The notes: generated by a model not told the origin, from the letters alone. A stretch of 64,000 nt of DNA from Kalmanozyma brasiliensis GHG001 (GCF_000497045.1 NW_015961959.1:124001-188000), one strand, 5' to 3'; shown: positions 33,928-44,207, counted from the first letter of the stretch. Program-made: numbers and translations.

Positions 33928-35706
33928 ATGACGAACAGCACCTCGCGCCTCAGAACGACTCCTCCGCCCTGGCCATCTGCCTTTCAGCCGTCTGGTGCTT
34001 TGTGGGGACAGCTGCCCATCACTGTTCCTCGCCTAGTCAAAAGCTCGCCCAAGATTGTCGTGACAACCAGAGTAAACGGCATTACGTCCTACGAGGTGCA
34101 TAAGGCTAAAGGCGATCCATACCAGTGCCTGATCGATACCGACAACGAATGGATGCTCACGATGGGTCTCAGTCTCAATGGAGGTCGTTGCACTGTTGCT
34201 CGCACCCCTCTGGCTCGACTTGTCGCCGGGCAAACTCCTACGCCATATCCTGATCGAATCTACGTAGATCACGCAAACAGAAACACCCTCGATAACACCC
34301 GTGCAAACCTGCACTGGGTAACGCCCGCCTTCAATCGCTGGAACATGGAAAGAAAGGAAGGCAAACAAAAGTACTTTGGTGTCCGGTCCCAGGCTGGTTC
34401 GTTTCATGTCAGAGCTCACGGTCAATCTCACGGGACGTACAAGAGCGAGGCAACCGCTGCTCGAGTATACAACCTGGTCTGCAAGCTGGAGTATGGCGAT
34501 CAGCTTATCAAAACACCGCATTTACTCAATGATCCCGATCAAAAGCGACATGTGGTAGAGGTAGGGGTGCCCCCCGGTGGCGTCCAGATCTTTCGCGTGG
34601 ACGATGTCTTCGTTGTCACATACGAGGCCCGGGTTCGAAGCACACACAAGGACGTTGATCGAGCCGAGGCAGCAGCATACTCTATCATTGCAAAGCTACG
34701 AGTAGAGCAAGCTCGCATCGAGCGGGCTCGACAAATCTTGCGCAGGAGATTGCACATTCGCCGCAACAAGGATGGCGTTGCATATGTCCCTATCGACGTT
34801 GGTTCCGGAAAGACTGTTGACGTTCTACTCAGCGATGATGGCTGGCTCGACATACATGCTGCATCGGCAAGGCTCAAATTGAGCATGGGTCGGCCCTGTA
34901 TCTATACCGATCAGCACGAGGTGGATTTGGCGCGGTGGTTGTGCAGGAACAGTGGGCTGCGATCAGTTGATGTTGTGGATCATATCAACTGGGATCCCTT
35001 TGACGATCGAATGACGAATCTTCGCATCAAGGACCGGGCTGCAAACGCTCAGAATTGGAGGCGGAAGAGCAACGGCTTTACCGGTGTCTATCCTATGCGG
35101 GGAAAGTGGCAAATCGAGGTCAAGATCAAAGGTGGCACCGATCGTGCACGCCGCCTTGTCAACAACCTCGACGACGCTATCGAGCTATATGATCTTGCGA
35201 CTTTGTCTCAACACGGGGTCGGATGCCATCTTAACCGCCGCGAATCATTGGGCGAGTACCTTCTCAAGCTCGACAAAAAGGAGACTAAGGCGGTTCTGGA
35301 GGAGTTCTTGGCTGGGAAGGGGGAGAAGAGCTGTAAGTACATCGGCGTGAGGAGGAAAGTCTTGGAGGTGAAGAGGAGAAAGACAACCAAAGTGATATAT
35401 TGGTCAGAGCCCGAGGGGAAAGGTTATGGAATGACGACTCTGGACGAAGCACTCGGCAGCGCCATTCGCTGCGCTATATCTTGGGACTTGTGGCGGGTAA
35501 AGGTGCGCGGCCACTACAAGATCAACTTCGAGCAGCTTCGGCCATGCTATCAACACTGGGCTCCGCAGGTCGAGAAGACGACTCAAGCTGCTTTCATCGA
35601 GAAGGCCTACGAGCTCCTCGGCGGTGACGACTTCGCTATAGCAGAAGGCTCCGCGGATGGCGAAATTCCCTCTTCTTCGGTATTGGGCAAGCGCAAGTCT
35701 CCTTGA
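33928..35706 (+). CDS. Double HNH-endonuclease-like / triple AP2-like protein
   Basis: Intronless, 592 aa from the first ATG. Unit 1 (about 60-182): IDTDNEWMLTMG, TPLARLV, then an HNH-like core VDHANRNTLDNTRANLHWVT (about 113-132) followed by an AP2-like strand set (YFGVRSQAGSFHVRA and TAARVYN). Unit 2 (about 287-428): LSDDGWLDIHA, VDLARWLC, then VVDHINWDPFDDRMTNLRI (about 348-366) and an AP2-like FTGVYPMRGKWQIEVKI. A third AP2-like piece (about 470-520) has YIGVRRK without an HNH. This order (strand, VDHxxxxxxDNRxxNLR, N, AP2) is that of phage and bacterial HNH-AP2 homing endonucleases. The tail ends in a basic LGKRKSP, a possible nuclear signal. No frameshift is present, which suggests it is or was recently functional. 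Biochemical activity is inference. Confidence 0.75.
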   Translation: MTNSTSRLRTTPPPWPSAFQPSGALWGQLPITVPRLVKSSPKIVVTTRVNGITSYEVHKAKGDPYQCLIDTDNEWMLTMGLSLNGGRCTVARTPLARLVAGQTPTPYPDRIYVDHANRNTLDNTRANLHWVTPAFNRWNMERKEGKQKYFGVRSQAGSFHVRAHGQSHGTYKSEATAARVYNLVCKLEYGDQLIKTPHLLNDPDQKRHVVEVGVPPGGVQIFRVDDVFVVTYEARVRSTHKDVDRAEAAAYSIIAKLRVEQARIERARQILRRRLHIRRNKDGVAYVPIDVGSGKTVDVLLSDDGWLDIHAASARLKLSMGRPCIYTDQHEVDLARWLCRNSGLRSVDVVDHINWDPFDDRMTNLRIKDRAANAQNWRRKSNGFTGVYPMRGKWQIEVKIKGGTDRARRLVNNLDDAIELYDLATLSQHGVGCHLNRRESLGEYLLKLDKKETKAVLEEFLAGKGEKSCKYIGVRRKVLEVKRRKTTKVIYWSEPEGKGYGMTTLDEALGSAIRCAISWDLWRVKVRGHYKINFEQLRPCYQHWAPQVEKTTQAAFIEKAYELLGGDDFAIAEGSADGEIPSSSVLGKRKSP

Positions 35707-36003
35707 TTATGTATTTTCAGACCGCCGTTTCAAACGCGACATGAACGAGTCAAGCTGCACGTTGCACATCGGGTGATTTTTGCGTGTTTGTGTCAGTTTT
35801 TTGTGTTTCTTCTCGTCAGCTTTCGCTCGGAGCAGGCTGCCGCTGCCGGTGCATGTCGCGTTCGATGGAGATCCGCCTTTGTTTGGATGCCCGCCGGTGC
35901 ACGACGTCGATCTTCTTGTCCGCTTCATCCATCAACACCACTACCACCATCTCGGACAAGCGAGCGAACGTCGACCTATCCCTCGACTTCGTATTTTTCC
36001 AAC

Positions 36004-37608
36004 ATGGCCGACTCAGCTGGTCTTCGCACCAGGAGAGCAACCGCAAAGGCGGCGGCTGCTACTCCCAACGGCAAGAGCAAGGCTCCTACCGCTGCCCAGA
36101 AGCGCGCCGCTGTCAAAGACGAAGACGACTTTGAGGAGAAGAAGAACTACAAGCCCAACCACTCGTACATGCATGTCGATCTCAACGATGATCAGATCAT
36201 GGGCGGCGGCAAGCAGCAGACCCTCGTCAAGTACTCGCCTGGCATCGTCATCTCGGAGCAGGGTCGCGAGACCGACAAGAAGCTCGACGAGCACTCGGAT
36301 TGGGAGTTTGGCGGCCCCTGGGGTGTCACTGCCATGATGACGCTCTTCCCTTTGCTCATGTACTACCTTTGGATCTGCCTCTGGTTCTACGATGGCAAGC
36401 TCGTCATCCCCAACTCGGTCAGCGACATCTGGCCCTTCTTCCAACGCATGGGCGCTCACGTACGCGACGACGCCTTCCCTACCAAGCGCGCTTTCGCTGG
36501 CTACGGTGGTCTGATGGTCTTCCAGTTCCTCTTGGCTGTCGTCATGCCCGGCTACATGCAGGAGGGCCTTCCCGTGCCATCGCTCGGATACAAGACGCTC
36601 ATGTACAAGTGCAACGCCCTCTCGTCGTTCTACGTCACCCTCGTCACCTGCGCGGTGCTGCACACCACGGGTCTCTACCGTCTCACCACCATCATCGAGC
36701 ACTTTGGCGAGTACATGACCGTCTCCATGATTGCCGGATACGCCGTGTCGGCTGCCACCTACTACCACGCCGTGTTCACCAACACCACCCACCGCATGTC
36801 GGGCAATTTCGCCTACGACTTTTTCATGGGTGCCGCGCTCAACCCTCGCATCGGCGTGGTTGACCTCAAGATGTGGGCTGAAGTGCGCATCCCGTGGGTG
36901 CTGCTCTTCCTCATCAGCGTCAGCGGTGCCTGCAAGCAGTACGAGGTGTATGGATACGTGACGCCCAACATGGCCTTCATGGTGCTGGCCACGGGACTCT
37001 ACATCAACGCGTGCGGCAAGGGCGAGGAGTGCATCCCGCAGACGTGGGACATGTTCCACGAGAAGTGGGGGTTCATGGTCATCTTCTGGAACTTTGCCGG
37101 TGTGCCCTTCACGTACTGCTACAGCATCGTCTACATGGCCGCACACCCGCCTTCGTACTACAAGTTCAGCACGCCCACGTACGTCTTCATGTTCTCGCTG
37201 CTGATCTTTGCGCACTACGTCTTTGACTCGTCGATGGCGCAAAAGTCGCGCTTCCGCATGCAGCTGCAGGGGACGTACAAGTACCGCTACACTTTCCCGC
37301 AGTGGCCGTGGTCGACGCTCAAGGACCCTCGCTACCTGCAGACCGAACACGGCAACGCGCTGCTGATCGACGGCTGGTGGCAGTTCCTCCGCAAGCCCAA
37401 CTACACGGCCGACTGGACCCAGGCGTTCCTTTGGGGCGCCATCGCCGGCACCCGCTCCATCATCCCCTACTACTACTCGGTCTTTTTCCTGGCGGTGCTG
37501 ACGCACAGGTGCGGACGAGACTTTGAGAGATGCGGCAAGAAGTACGGCAAGGACTGGGACAAGTACTGCACCATTGTCAAGTACGCCTTCATTCCTTTCG
37601 TCTACTAG
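36004..37608 (+). CDS. ERG4: Delta(24(24(1)))-sterol reductase
   Basis: Last enzyme of ergosterol synthesis: NADPH-dependent reduction of the C-24(28) double bond in the ER. 534 aa, single exon, start at the ATG at 36004 after a C/T-rich leader. The N-terminal about 90 residues are polar, followed by the ERG4/ERG24 fold: EFGGPWGVTAMMTLFPLLMYY, LGYKTLMYKCNALSSFY, about eight membrane helices, DFFMGAALNPRIG, and the diagnostic end with HRCGRDFERCGKKYGKDW, then YCTIVKY and IPFVY. The N-terminal EFGG-WG and the Tyr-rich end favour ERG4 over the C-14 reductase ERG24. The antisense strand is also open over most of this gene; I regard that as a shadow. Confidence 0.93.
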   Translation: MADSAGLRTRRATAKAAAATPNGKSKAPTAAQKRAAVKDEDDFEEKKNYKPNHSYMHVDLNDDQIMGGGKQQTLVKYSPGIVISEQGRETDKKLDEHSDWEFGGPWGVTAMMTLFPLLMYYLWICLWFYDGKLVIPNSVSDIWPFFQRMGAHVRDDAFPTKRAFAGYGGLMVFQFLLAVVMPGYMQEGLPVPSLGYKTLMYKCNALSSFYVTLVTCAVLHTTGLYRLTTIIEHFGEYMTVSMIAGYAVSAATYYHAVFTNTTHRMSGNFAYDFFMGAALNPRIGVVDLKMWAEVRIPWVLLFLISVSGACKQYEVYGYVTPNMAFMVLATGLYINACGKGEECIPQTWDMFHEKWGFMVIFWNFAGVPFTYCYSIVYMAAHPPSYYKFSTPTYVFMFSLLIFAHYVFDSSMAQKSRFRMQLQGTYKYRYTFPQWPWSTLKDPRYLQTEHGNALLIDGWWQFLRKPNYTADWTQAFLWGAIAGTRSIIPYYYSVFFLAVLTHRCGRDFERCGKKYGKDWDKYCTIVKYAFIPFVY

Positions 37609-39218
37609 GTGTGCAGCCTCGGTATCAACGGAACAAAATCAAAGCCTTGCGGCGCATGCCATCGAGCATCCCGTGCTCGTGGCCCGCTCCGCACTCAGTA
37701 AGGACGGTATCATTCGCAGTCTTGTCAAAGGACGCTTCAGTCAATATACCTTTCATCCAGACTCACGGTCCAGTATTGGCACGAAATTGGCGCTGCCTGA
37801 CAGCAAGAGAGCGAACAGACATGAAACGTGGGTTAGCTGAGATGAGGCTCTGAGACGCGCCCACGCCAGTGAATAGAGCAATGTGGGAGGTAGGCAACAA
37901 TGCATCGGTGAGATGAAGCCTTTCGTCATCAGCTCATCGGGCGATGGAGGCGTCGGTGACAAAACGTCTGTGCAAATCTGGGAAAACACCGAGAGTGTGA
38001 CTGAAGGAAGCCAAGGATTCGGGAGCTTTGCGATGCGTGTGACGTTGACCGTCTTGGCAGGGATGCGAGAGGCGCTTGGCAAGCCTCGTTTTCCCACCAT
38101 CACGGCACTCCCGTTTCGGCATGACCGGCATGCCAAATGCCAAACCGCAACGCAGCGCCAAGCTATGCTCACTTGAGCTTTCAGCGTGGCACCGGCGCGC
38201 GCGTGTTCCACCTCCACTCTCTGAGCCCTGTTGTTGGCGTCCCCATTGTTTTGGCCCTGACAGAACACAGGCGCGTAGCCGGAACTGCCTTGCCGTGGAG
38301 AAAGAAAGACGTCGGAACGAGATCCGATGCTCTGCCGAGGTGCCGTGAACCCTGGATTTACGTGGGAAAAAAAGTCGATTTAGAACCGCGAGATCTCCAC
38401 GGCATCACAGAGTCGCCGTAAGCATCGCCCTTGCTGTTTCAGCAGCCATAACGTTGGCAGACCCCACTGCATTTGATCGGAACGACCCACATCACGATGA
38501 TGACTTCTCTGAAGATGTGCGAAGGCTGTGCTCGTGATACAGCCGTAAGCCGCGTGTGTGTGACTGTATCAAAGAGGGTCTTGCGTACATGGTCCTGCAT
38601 GAGAATACACAAGAAGGGTCGAGGGTTCAGCCAAACAGGTCACAATAATGGACTTACAGAATATGCTTTCCATCGAAGCTGCTCTCCTTGCCGTGCCTCA
38701 CCCTCATCATCTCCTCTCCACGGCCCGTTCCCAGCCTTGAATCGCACGGTCAGCCTCGACATCCAAAACCGGCATTGCCGCCGGACAGACGGAGCCCCTT
38801 CTCTCCGCTCCACCAACGTCGGCCTACCCTGCTCCTCATATAAGCCAACCACACCTACGCGACTCGACTTTCAGACCTGCAAGCGGCTCGAGCGTATCAA
38901 TCGACCCGACTCGCAGCGCCTATACACGAGCTTCGCCAAGCCTTACTCTCAAGCCTCCTAGTCGTCTCGCGGCGTCTTCTCAGAAGAGACGTGCATCGCC
39001 GGTCCCGCAGCCTCCTGGACTGCAACATCTGAGAGGCGTACCCTCTTGGTCCGATCCACCTCACCCGCTCCCTTGCACCTGTCAACGCGCCCTCATCGAG
39101 CTGCGACTCACGACCATCCTCAGTTCCAAGGGTAGCTTCTCACACCTCAACGAAAGCTTTACACACCGGCCGCAACGCTTTCGCACACGTCACCGCTTCT
39201 CACTGGATCGACCCATCG
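37609..39218. other. Intergenic region and leader of the 241-aa gene
   Basis: 1.6 kb with no supportable gene. From about 38,660 the plus strand turns C/T-rich. A TATAAG at 38839-38844, about 375 bp before the next ATG, is a possible core promoter. Confidence 0.45.
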
Positions 39219-39944
39219 ATGCCTGTAGCCGCCGTCGGCCTGCTGGTCACGCTCTCCGTCGAGAGCTTCAAGGCCTCTTCGCGCTTTCTCAACAAGCGCA
39301 AGTCGAAGAAGCACGGCTATGCGTCTCTTCGCACCGACTCGTTAGGCAGGCCTCTGTCGACCGAAGGCAAGGTGCTGTCCAAGAACGAGGCGAGGGCGCT
39401 CGCAGCGCACAACCAGGAGATTGAGCGTATCCGCACCGCCGAGCGCGAATGGCGGGCCAAGGGAGAGAGGTTGCCGGCCTACGGAGAGACCGATAACGAG
39501 GCCATCATCCAGTCCTTGCGTCGGCCCAGCACCGCACCTGCTTCGGGCCGAAGCTCCACCTCCGGTCTCCTCGAACTCAACGAGGTCTCTTCATCACGGC
39601 TCGACGCTGTTGCAGCCGTTGCGCCAACGGCAGCGTCAGAGACCACGCCGTCCAGACCAAGGGCGGTCAGCACAGCGTCCGCTCCGCTCTTGAACACCGC
39701 TCGAGCACAGAGGGAGGCGAGGAACGACGACCTAGCAGTGTCGAGCTTCGAAGCGCTCGACAATGGCGCTTTCGCCATCCGCAGACGCACACATACGCTC
39801 GTGCTGCCGTCAATACCAAGCACTAGCGAGACAGCTGATATCGAAGACATCTTCCAACACGACGGATTGGATTGGAGGAGGTTGACGTTTGAAGCGCCTC
39901 CTCTGTACAATCAGGAGCTGGCAGCTCCCGCCGCACAGCTGTGA
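39219..39944 (+). CDS. Small PPxY-motif protein, function unknown
   Basis: Single exon, 241 aa. The N-terminus is hydrophobic for about 15 residues (PVAAVGLLVTLSV), then strongly basic (FLNKRKSKKHGY). A conserved-looking helical block follows (KNEARALAAHNQEIERIRTA, then EREWRA) and LPAYGE near residue 87. The middle is Ser/Ala/Thr-rich disorder. The last 20 residues contain APPLYNQE, a PPxY motif at 227-230. I do not recognise a family. PxY/PPxY pairs are common in fungal Rsp5 adaptors, so an endocytic-adaptor-like role is possible, but only as inference. Confidence 0.7.
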   Translation: MPVAAVGLLVTLSVESFKASSRFLNKRKSKKHGYASLRTDSLGRPLSTEGKVLSKNEARALAAHNQEIERIRTAEREWRAKGERLPAYGETDNEAIIQSLRRPSTAPASGRSSTSGLLELNEVSSSRLDAVAAVAPTAASETTPSRPRAVSTASAPLLNTARAQREARNDDLAVSSFEALDNGAFAIRRRTHTLVLPSIPSTSETADIEDIFQHDGLDWRRLTFEAPPLYNQELAAPAAQL

Positions 39945-40752
39945 TCCCAACTTTACCTTACCCTTCTCTGAAGAATTCTCCGTCTCCGCCTCAAAAGTAC
40001 CGCACCGCCGGCTATCACCTCTCTGAGCCCCTGTCCATCCGCTAACCCGGCCACGTTCCTTCGCATATCGTCCCACCTTTGCGTTGTACTGTTATTCTCA
40101 TGCTTGTTGTGCCTGGTCTAGTTCTATTCTGTCTTTCACGTCGTTCGCAATGTTCAGCAATCAGCTTGTGCTCAGCGTGCTCAGCGAAAGCATGTGCAAC
40201 ATCGATCTCACTCGACGTCAACTCCAACGTTGCGACATGCGACTCAAGAGGTGGGGAAACCTCGAGCCTTTGCTGCTGGCCGTGAAATCGCGAGGCAGGG
40301 GTTGAGCGGTATCAGGGCGGAGCCTGCGACCGGGTAAATCGCTTTGAAGCCGGACGAGTCGAAAGCCCTGGAGTATGTTCCAGCCAGGGCTAGTCCTGGT
40401 CTAGCGGCGCAGCGCGCTTCTGTCGCTGCCCAAGCACTCCTGCAATGTCGCCCCCATGCGGTGCTCCTCTTCTGTCTGCAGTCCTGCAACTCCTCGATCT
40501 TGGGCCAACACGCCGAGTGTCGGTGCACATGCGTTACGAAAGGGATCTGGGCATGGAATGCATTGAAGATGACGTGGATTTTTGGGTGTGATGAAGTTTG
40601 ATCCGATCGTGGCATCACGAGGTCATGCCTCGCTGCCGCGGTGTCGAAACGTGCGCGTCCAGGCGCCGCCCTACGATAGGCTGATCATCCGGATGCGCAA
40701 TGTAATGTGTGTCGATGATGGTACAGTTGACATGTGCGGAAGGGAAACCCGC
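39945..40752. other. Intergenic between convergent genes
   Basis: 808 bp holding the 3' ends of the 241-aa gene and of eL29. I see no gene or structured element here. Confidence 0.45.
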
Positions 40753-41108
40753 TTATGCCTCGGCACGAGCAGCCTTGAGGGCCTTCTCGGTACCGTGCTT
40801 GGCGTAGCGCTGGTTGCGGACGAACTTGGGGTCAACACCGCGCAGCGAGGGGTACTTGTTGGTCTTGGGCTTCTTGATACCGTTGCGGTGAGCCTTGCGC
40901 ACCTGGTTGTGCTGGGACGAGTTCTTTGACTTGGCCCTGTTGGTCGGTAGAAGTCGATGCGATGCAATGTAGAGGTGGCGGTGTGGGTGGGTTGTGAGAG
41001 TCGAGGGCGATTGTTGCGGTGGAAAGTCGAGAGAATGCGATGCAATGGTGAGGTCGGATATGGTGCGAGATTGGTCGAGGATGGGTGGAATCGTCATATG
41101 ATATACAT
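40753..41108 (-). CDS. RPL29: 60S ribosomal protein eL29
   Basis: Small basic large-subunit protein. Exon 2 (40936-40753) codes [38 protein letters not shown] and a lysine/alanine tail, total 61 aa. The acceptor ACAG at 40937-40940 leaves a single G before GCC AAG, so two start-codon bases must come from an upstream exon. Between the acceptor and 41104 there is no GT at all on the minus strand, so the donor is GTATAT at 41106-41101, preceded by AT (41108-41107). The start codon is therefore AT|G, split by a 170-nt, CT-rich intron. The initiator placement is inferred; the protein identity is very firm. Confidence 0.88.
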
Positions 41109-42401
41109 GGGTCAAGGGTCAGCATTACCATTCCAAGTCTGTCCTGATCTCGCCATCCTTCGATCAATCAGCACTTCGGCACGACAGCTGATCCAGCATC
41201 ACAGATGCAGTCTTCCTCCGTGATTGATGCCACTGCACCAAGCAAGGGGTCCAGTGTTTATGCGATGCCGGTTGGACGAAGACCTGCTGCGATGGGCCGA
41301 ATTGTCGTAGGCTATCGTTCGTGACGAGTGCTGGCTGGTGCATGCTGTTGCAACTTACATCTTGACGGAGTATGTATGTGGTGAGGTACAGAGACTTGGT
41401 AGTCAGGAAGGCGAATCCGCAGTAGTGACAACGATCTTGGGCCAGCCTGCCGGCTCACACGCTCACTTCTCGCCAGTCTCTGCGGCTCCGCTGTGTCTTG
41501 ACTCGAGTTTGAACTGGACCTTCTCAGCTCACTCACTGTGTTCCGCCGCCTTGAAATTTCTCAGCGCCTGCAACCGGAATCTTGACTGGCTGGGCGAGGA
41601 ACCGAACTTGCTGCGGCAATTCCAGCTCGTACGTGCTAGAATAAGAATTTGTCATCACGCGAGAAAACACCTTTTTCGTGAGTTGTAAGACTCTTTATAC
41701 GAACAGCTTTACTCTAAAGCTCGGCATGCAGTCGATGCCCTCATCGCGCAGATTGACTTAGTTCGCCGGTTCGCAGATCTCTTCTCAAACGCCGCTCATT
41801 CCGCAAATCCCCCGCACTGATCTCGTTTAGAAGGTTGCAGACCGAAGCTTGACAGAGCGAGCTGCCCAGTCGCCATCCGACCATGCCGAGCCTCCTCTCC
41901 TCGTCTCGCTTGCAAAGGTTTCTGCGCTACCCGAACCTCGACAACTGACCGGCGTGCAGCAAAGGAGCGTCGGTGAGTTTCGTCGCCGACATCACCCCTG
42001 ACAGGATTCGGCGCCGGTCTGAGGCCAGATCGCGTCGCCATCAGCATCTGGTACAACGCAAATCTTTCTCGAGCCCCGCCCTTTTAGCTCTTCTCCTGCT
42101 CACGCCGGTCAACTGGAGCACAGCACAAGTCTCGGCGCAGTAGACCCGCTCTTGGCACATGTGGCAATTGTATCGCTGAAACGTCAAGCAGTGCCGCAAA
42201 CTCGCCGACCGACGTCAACGCCATCACCGATCTTCTGGTACAAGTAAGGCCCCCACGCTGCCGACACATCCCATCGGTCCGACTCGGCCCTTTACCGTCA
42301 GCGCTTGCCCCGTCGTACACGGCGTCCAGACACATAAATAGACGGCTAGACTTTGTTCGTTCGGCACCTGGTCGTTTCCCATACTGCAAATCGGAGGCAA
42401 G
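41109..42401. other. Intergenic, divergent promoters of eL29 and GH125
   Basis: 1.29 kb without a supportable gene. An AT-rich CATAAATAG at 42332-42340, about 65 bp upstream of the GH125 start, is the likely TATA element for that gene. Confidence 0.45.
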
Positions 42402-44207
42402 ATGAAGCTCAGCACATTCCTGCCCTTCACCGCCCTTGCTCTAGGCTTGGCCGCGGTCGACCACGGCGTCGTTGCTTCTCCCACGTCGCAGCGAGCCTTT
42501 GTCTCGCGCAACGCCGACGGTCGAGCCACCGAAGACGCCTACGGCGATCCCGAGTACAAGTGGCCCGAACCGAACCCATCTCTCCCACTCGATAGCCTGC
42601 CCGATGCTCGGCCTCAAGCCTCTTCTCGTCGCTTCCGTTCTCGTCTCGTCGAAGCCGAGATCCGCAGGATCAATTCCAAGATCTCTGACCCTGCCGTCAA
42701 GCGTATCTTCACCAATGCGTACCCGAACACGCTCGACACCACCGTCGGATGGACGGATCTGCAGCTCAACAACCCGGACTCGTCCACGACTTTCCCTCGG
42801 GCATTCATCATCACGGGTGACATCCTCGCCGCTTGGCTGCGCGATTCATCCAACCAGATCTTCACCTACCTGCCGCTGCTCCAGTCTCCACCCGAGCCGT
42901 ACCAGGTCGGCGACAAGGACTGGGTCAAGCTGTACCGGCTTGCGCTCGGACTGCTCTACCAGCAGGCGCAGCAGGTCATCACCTACCCACTGGCAAATTC
43001 GTTCGGTCCGCCCAAGAGCGCTACCATCACCAACAAGAAGAACCCCGCTGTGGGCAATGGTGATGATGCGGACTGGGTGCAGCCCCCTGTGCCCTACTCC
43101 AAGGCGCACTTCCTGCCCCAGCCGCCCAGCAACTACACCGACGTGGAGGGCACCGACGGCGTCTACCTCTGGGAGACCAAGTGGGAGGTCGATTCGCTCG
43201 CTGCGCACCTCCGTCTGCCCTCGCTGATCGCCGAATACGCAAACCGCACCGACTTCCTTGGCAACCCGACGTGGCAGCGTGGCGTGCGCATGGCCATCGA
43301 CGCCCTGCGCTCGCAGCAGCGCGGCAGTCGGGAAGAGCACATCGCCTACGAGTCATCCAACGACACGACCATCCTGCCCGCCAACCTGACGTCGCGAGAC
43401 AGCGAGTGGGCGCAGCGCTTCGGCACGCTCCAGGGCGGAGTCTACCGATTCGAGCGTCTCGACCGCTCTGCAACTGAAACGAAAGCGGATCTGGGCTGGG
43501 GCGAGCCAGCGGCGTACAACGGGTTGGTCAAGTCCGGCTTCCGTCCCTCGGACGATGCGACCACGTTCCCACACCTCATCCCCGCCAACGCGCAGCTCGC
43601 TGTGGCGCTCGAAAAGCTCTACCCTATCCTGGAGAAGAGCGCCAACATGACCGACGTGGCTGCTAACGCCAAGGCGTTTGCTGCCGAGATCCGGGCTGCC
43701 ATCACCGAGTACGCCATTCGACCCAACCATCTTTCCCCCAACGGCGGCATCTATGCGTACGAGATCGACGGCTACGGCAGCACGTACTTTATGGACGATG
43801 CCAACGTTCCCTCTCTTCTCTCTCTCCCGTACCTCGGCTATCTCAATGCGAGCGATGAGGTGTATCAACGAACCCGTTCGTTCGTACTGAACGAAAAGAC
43901 GAGCAAGTGGTTCTACTCCGGCAAGGATTTCTCCGGCATCGGCGGACCGCACGTTGGAACGGGCTACGCATGGCCCATGTCGCGCATCATGCAGATCCTC
44001 ACCTCAACGGACGCACAGGAACAGCTCGATGCGTTGAGTCTCTTGCGTAACACCACCGCGGGCACAGGTCTGATCCACGAATCGATCAATGTCAACAACG
44101 CCACCGACTTCACACGGCCTTGGTTCGGCTGGGCAAACGGACTCTTCGGTGAGGCTGTGAGACATATCGAACAGACCAACCCAGATGTTTTGCAGCACAC
44201 CTACTGA
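42402..44207 (+). CDS. Secreted GH125 exo-alpha-1,6-mannosidase (Mug157 family)
   Basis: Single exon, 601 aa. N-terminal signal peptide (KLSTFLPFTALALGLAA, cleavage near 25). The mature part has the glycoside hydrolase family 125 (DUF1237) layout: RIFTNAYPNTLDTTV, FIITGDILAAWLRDSSNQ, YLWETKWEVDSLA, YEIDGYGSTYFMDDANVPSLLSLPYLGY, SGIGGPHVGTGYAWPMS, GLIHESINV and FGWANGLFGE. Family enzymes remove terminal alpha-1,6-mannose from glycans. Several N-x-S/T sequons fit secretion. Fission-yeast Mug157 is meiotically induced; whether this one is cannot be told from sequence. Confidence 0.92.
   Translation: MKLSTFLPFTALALGLAAVDHGVVASPTSQRAFVSRNADGRATEDAYGDPEYKWPEPNPSLPLDSLPDARPQASSRRFRSRLVEAEIRRINSKISDPAVKRIFTNAYPNTLDTTVGWTDLQLNNPDSSTTFPRAFIITGDILAAWLRDSSNQIFTYLPLLQSPPEPYQVGDKDWVKLYRLALGLLYQQAQQVITYPLANSFGPPKSATITNKKNPAVGNGDDADWVQPPVPYSKAHFLPQPPSNYTDVEGTDGVYLWETKWEVDSLAAHLRLPSLIAEYANRTDFLGNPTWQRGVRMAIDALRSQQRGSREEHIAYESSNDTTILPANLTSRDSEWAQRFGTLQGGVYRFERLDRSATETKADLGWGEPAAYNGLVKSGFRPSDDATTFPHLIPANAQLAVALEKLYPILEKSANMTDVAANAKAFAAEIRAAITEYAIRPNHLSPNGGIYAYEIDGYGSTYFMDDANVPSLLSLPYLGYLNASDEVYQRTRSFVLNEKTSKWFYSGKDFSGIGGPHVGTGYAWPMSRIMQILTSTDAQEQLDALSLLRNTTAGTGLIHESINVNNATDFTRPWFGWANGLFGEAVRHIEQTNPDVLQHTY

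Noticed and set aside
36013..37506. Antisense ORF of 497 codons across ERG4
   Set aside because: His/Glu/Val/Arg-biased shadow of a high-GC coding strand; the plus strand has clear ERG4 motifs.
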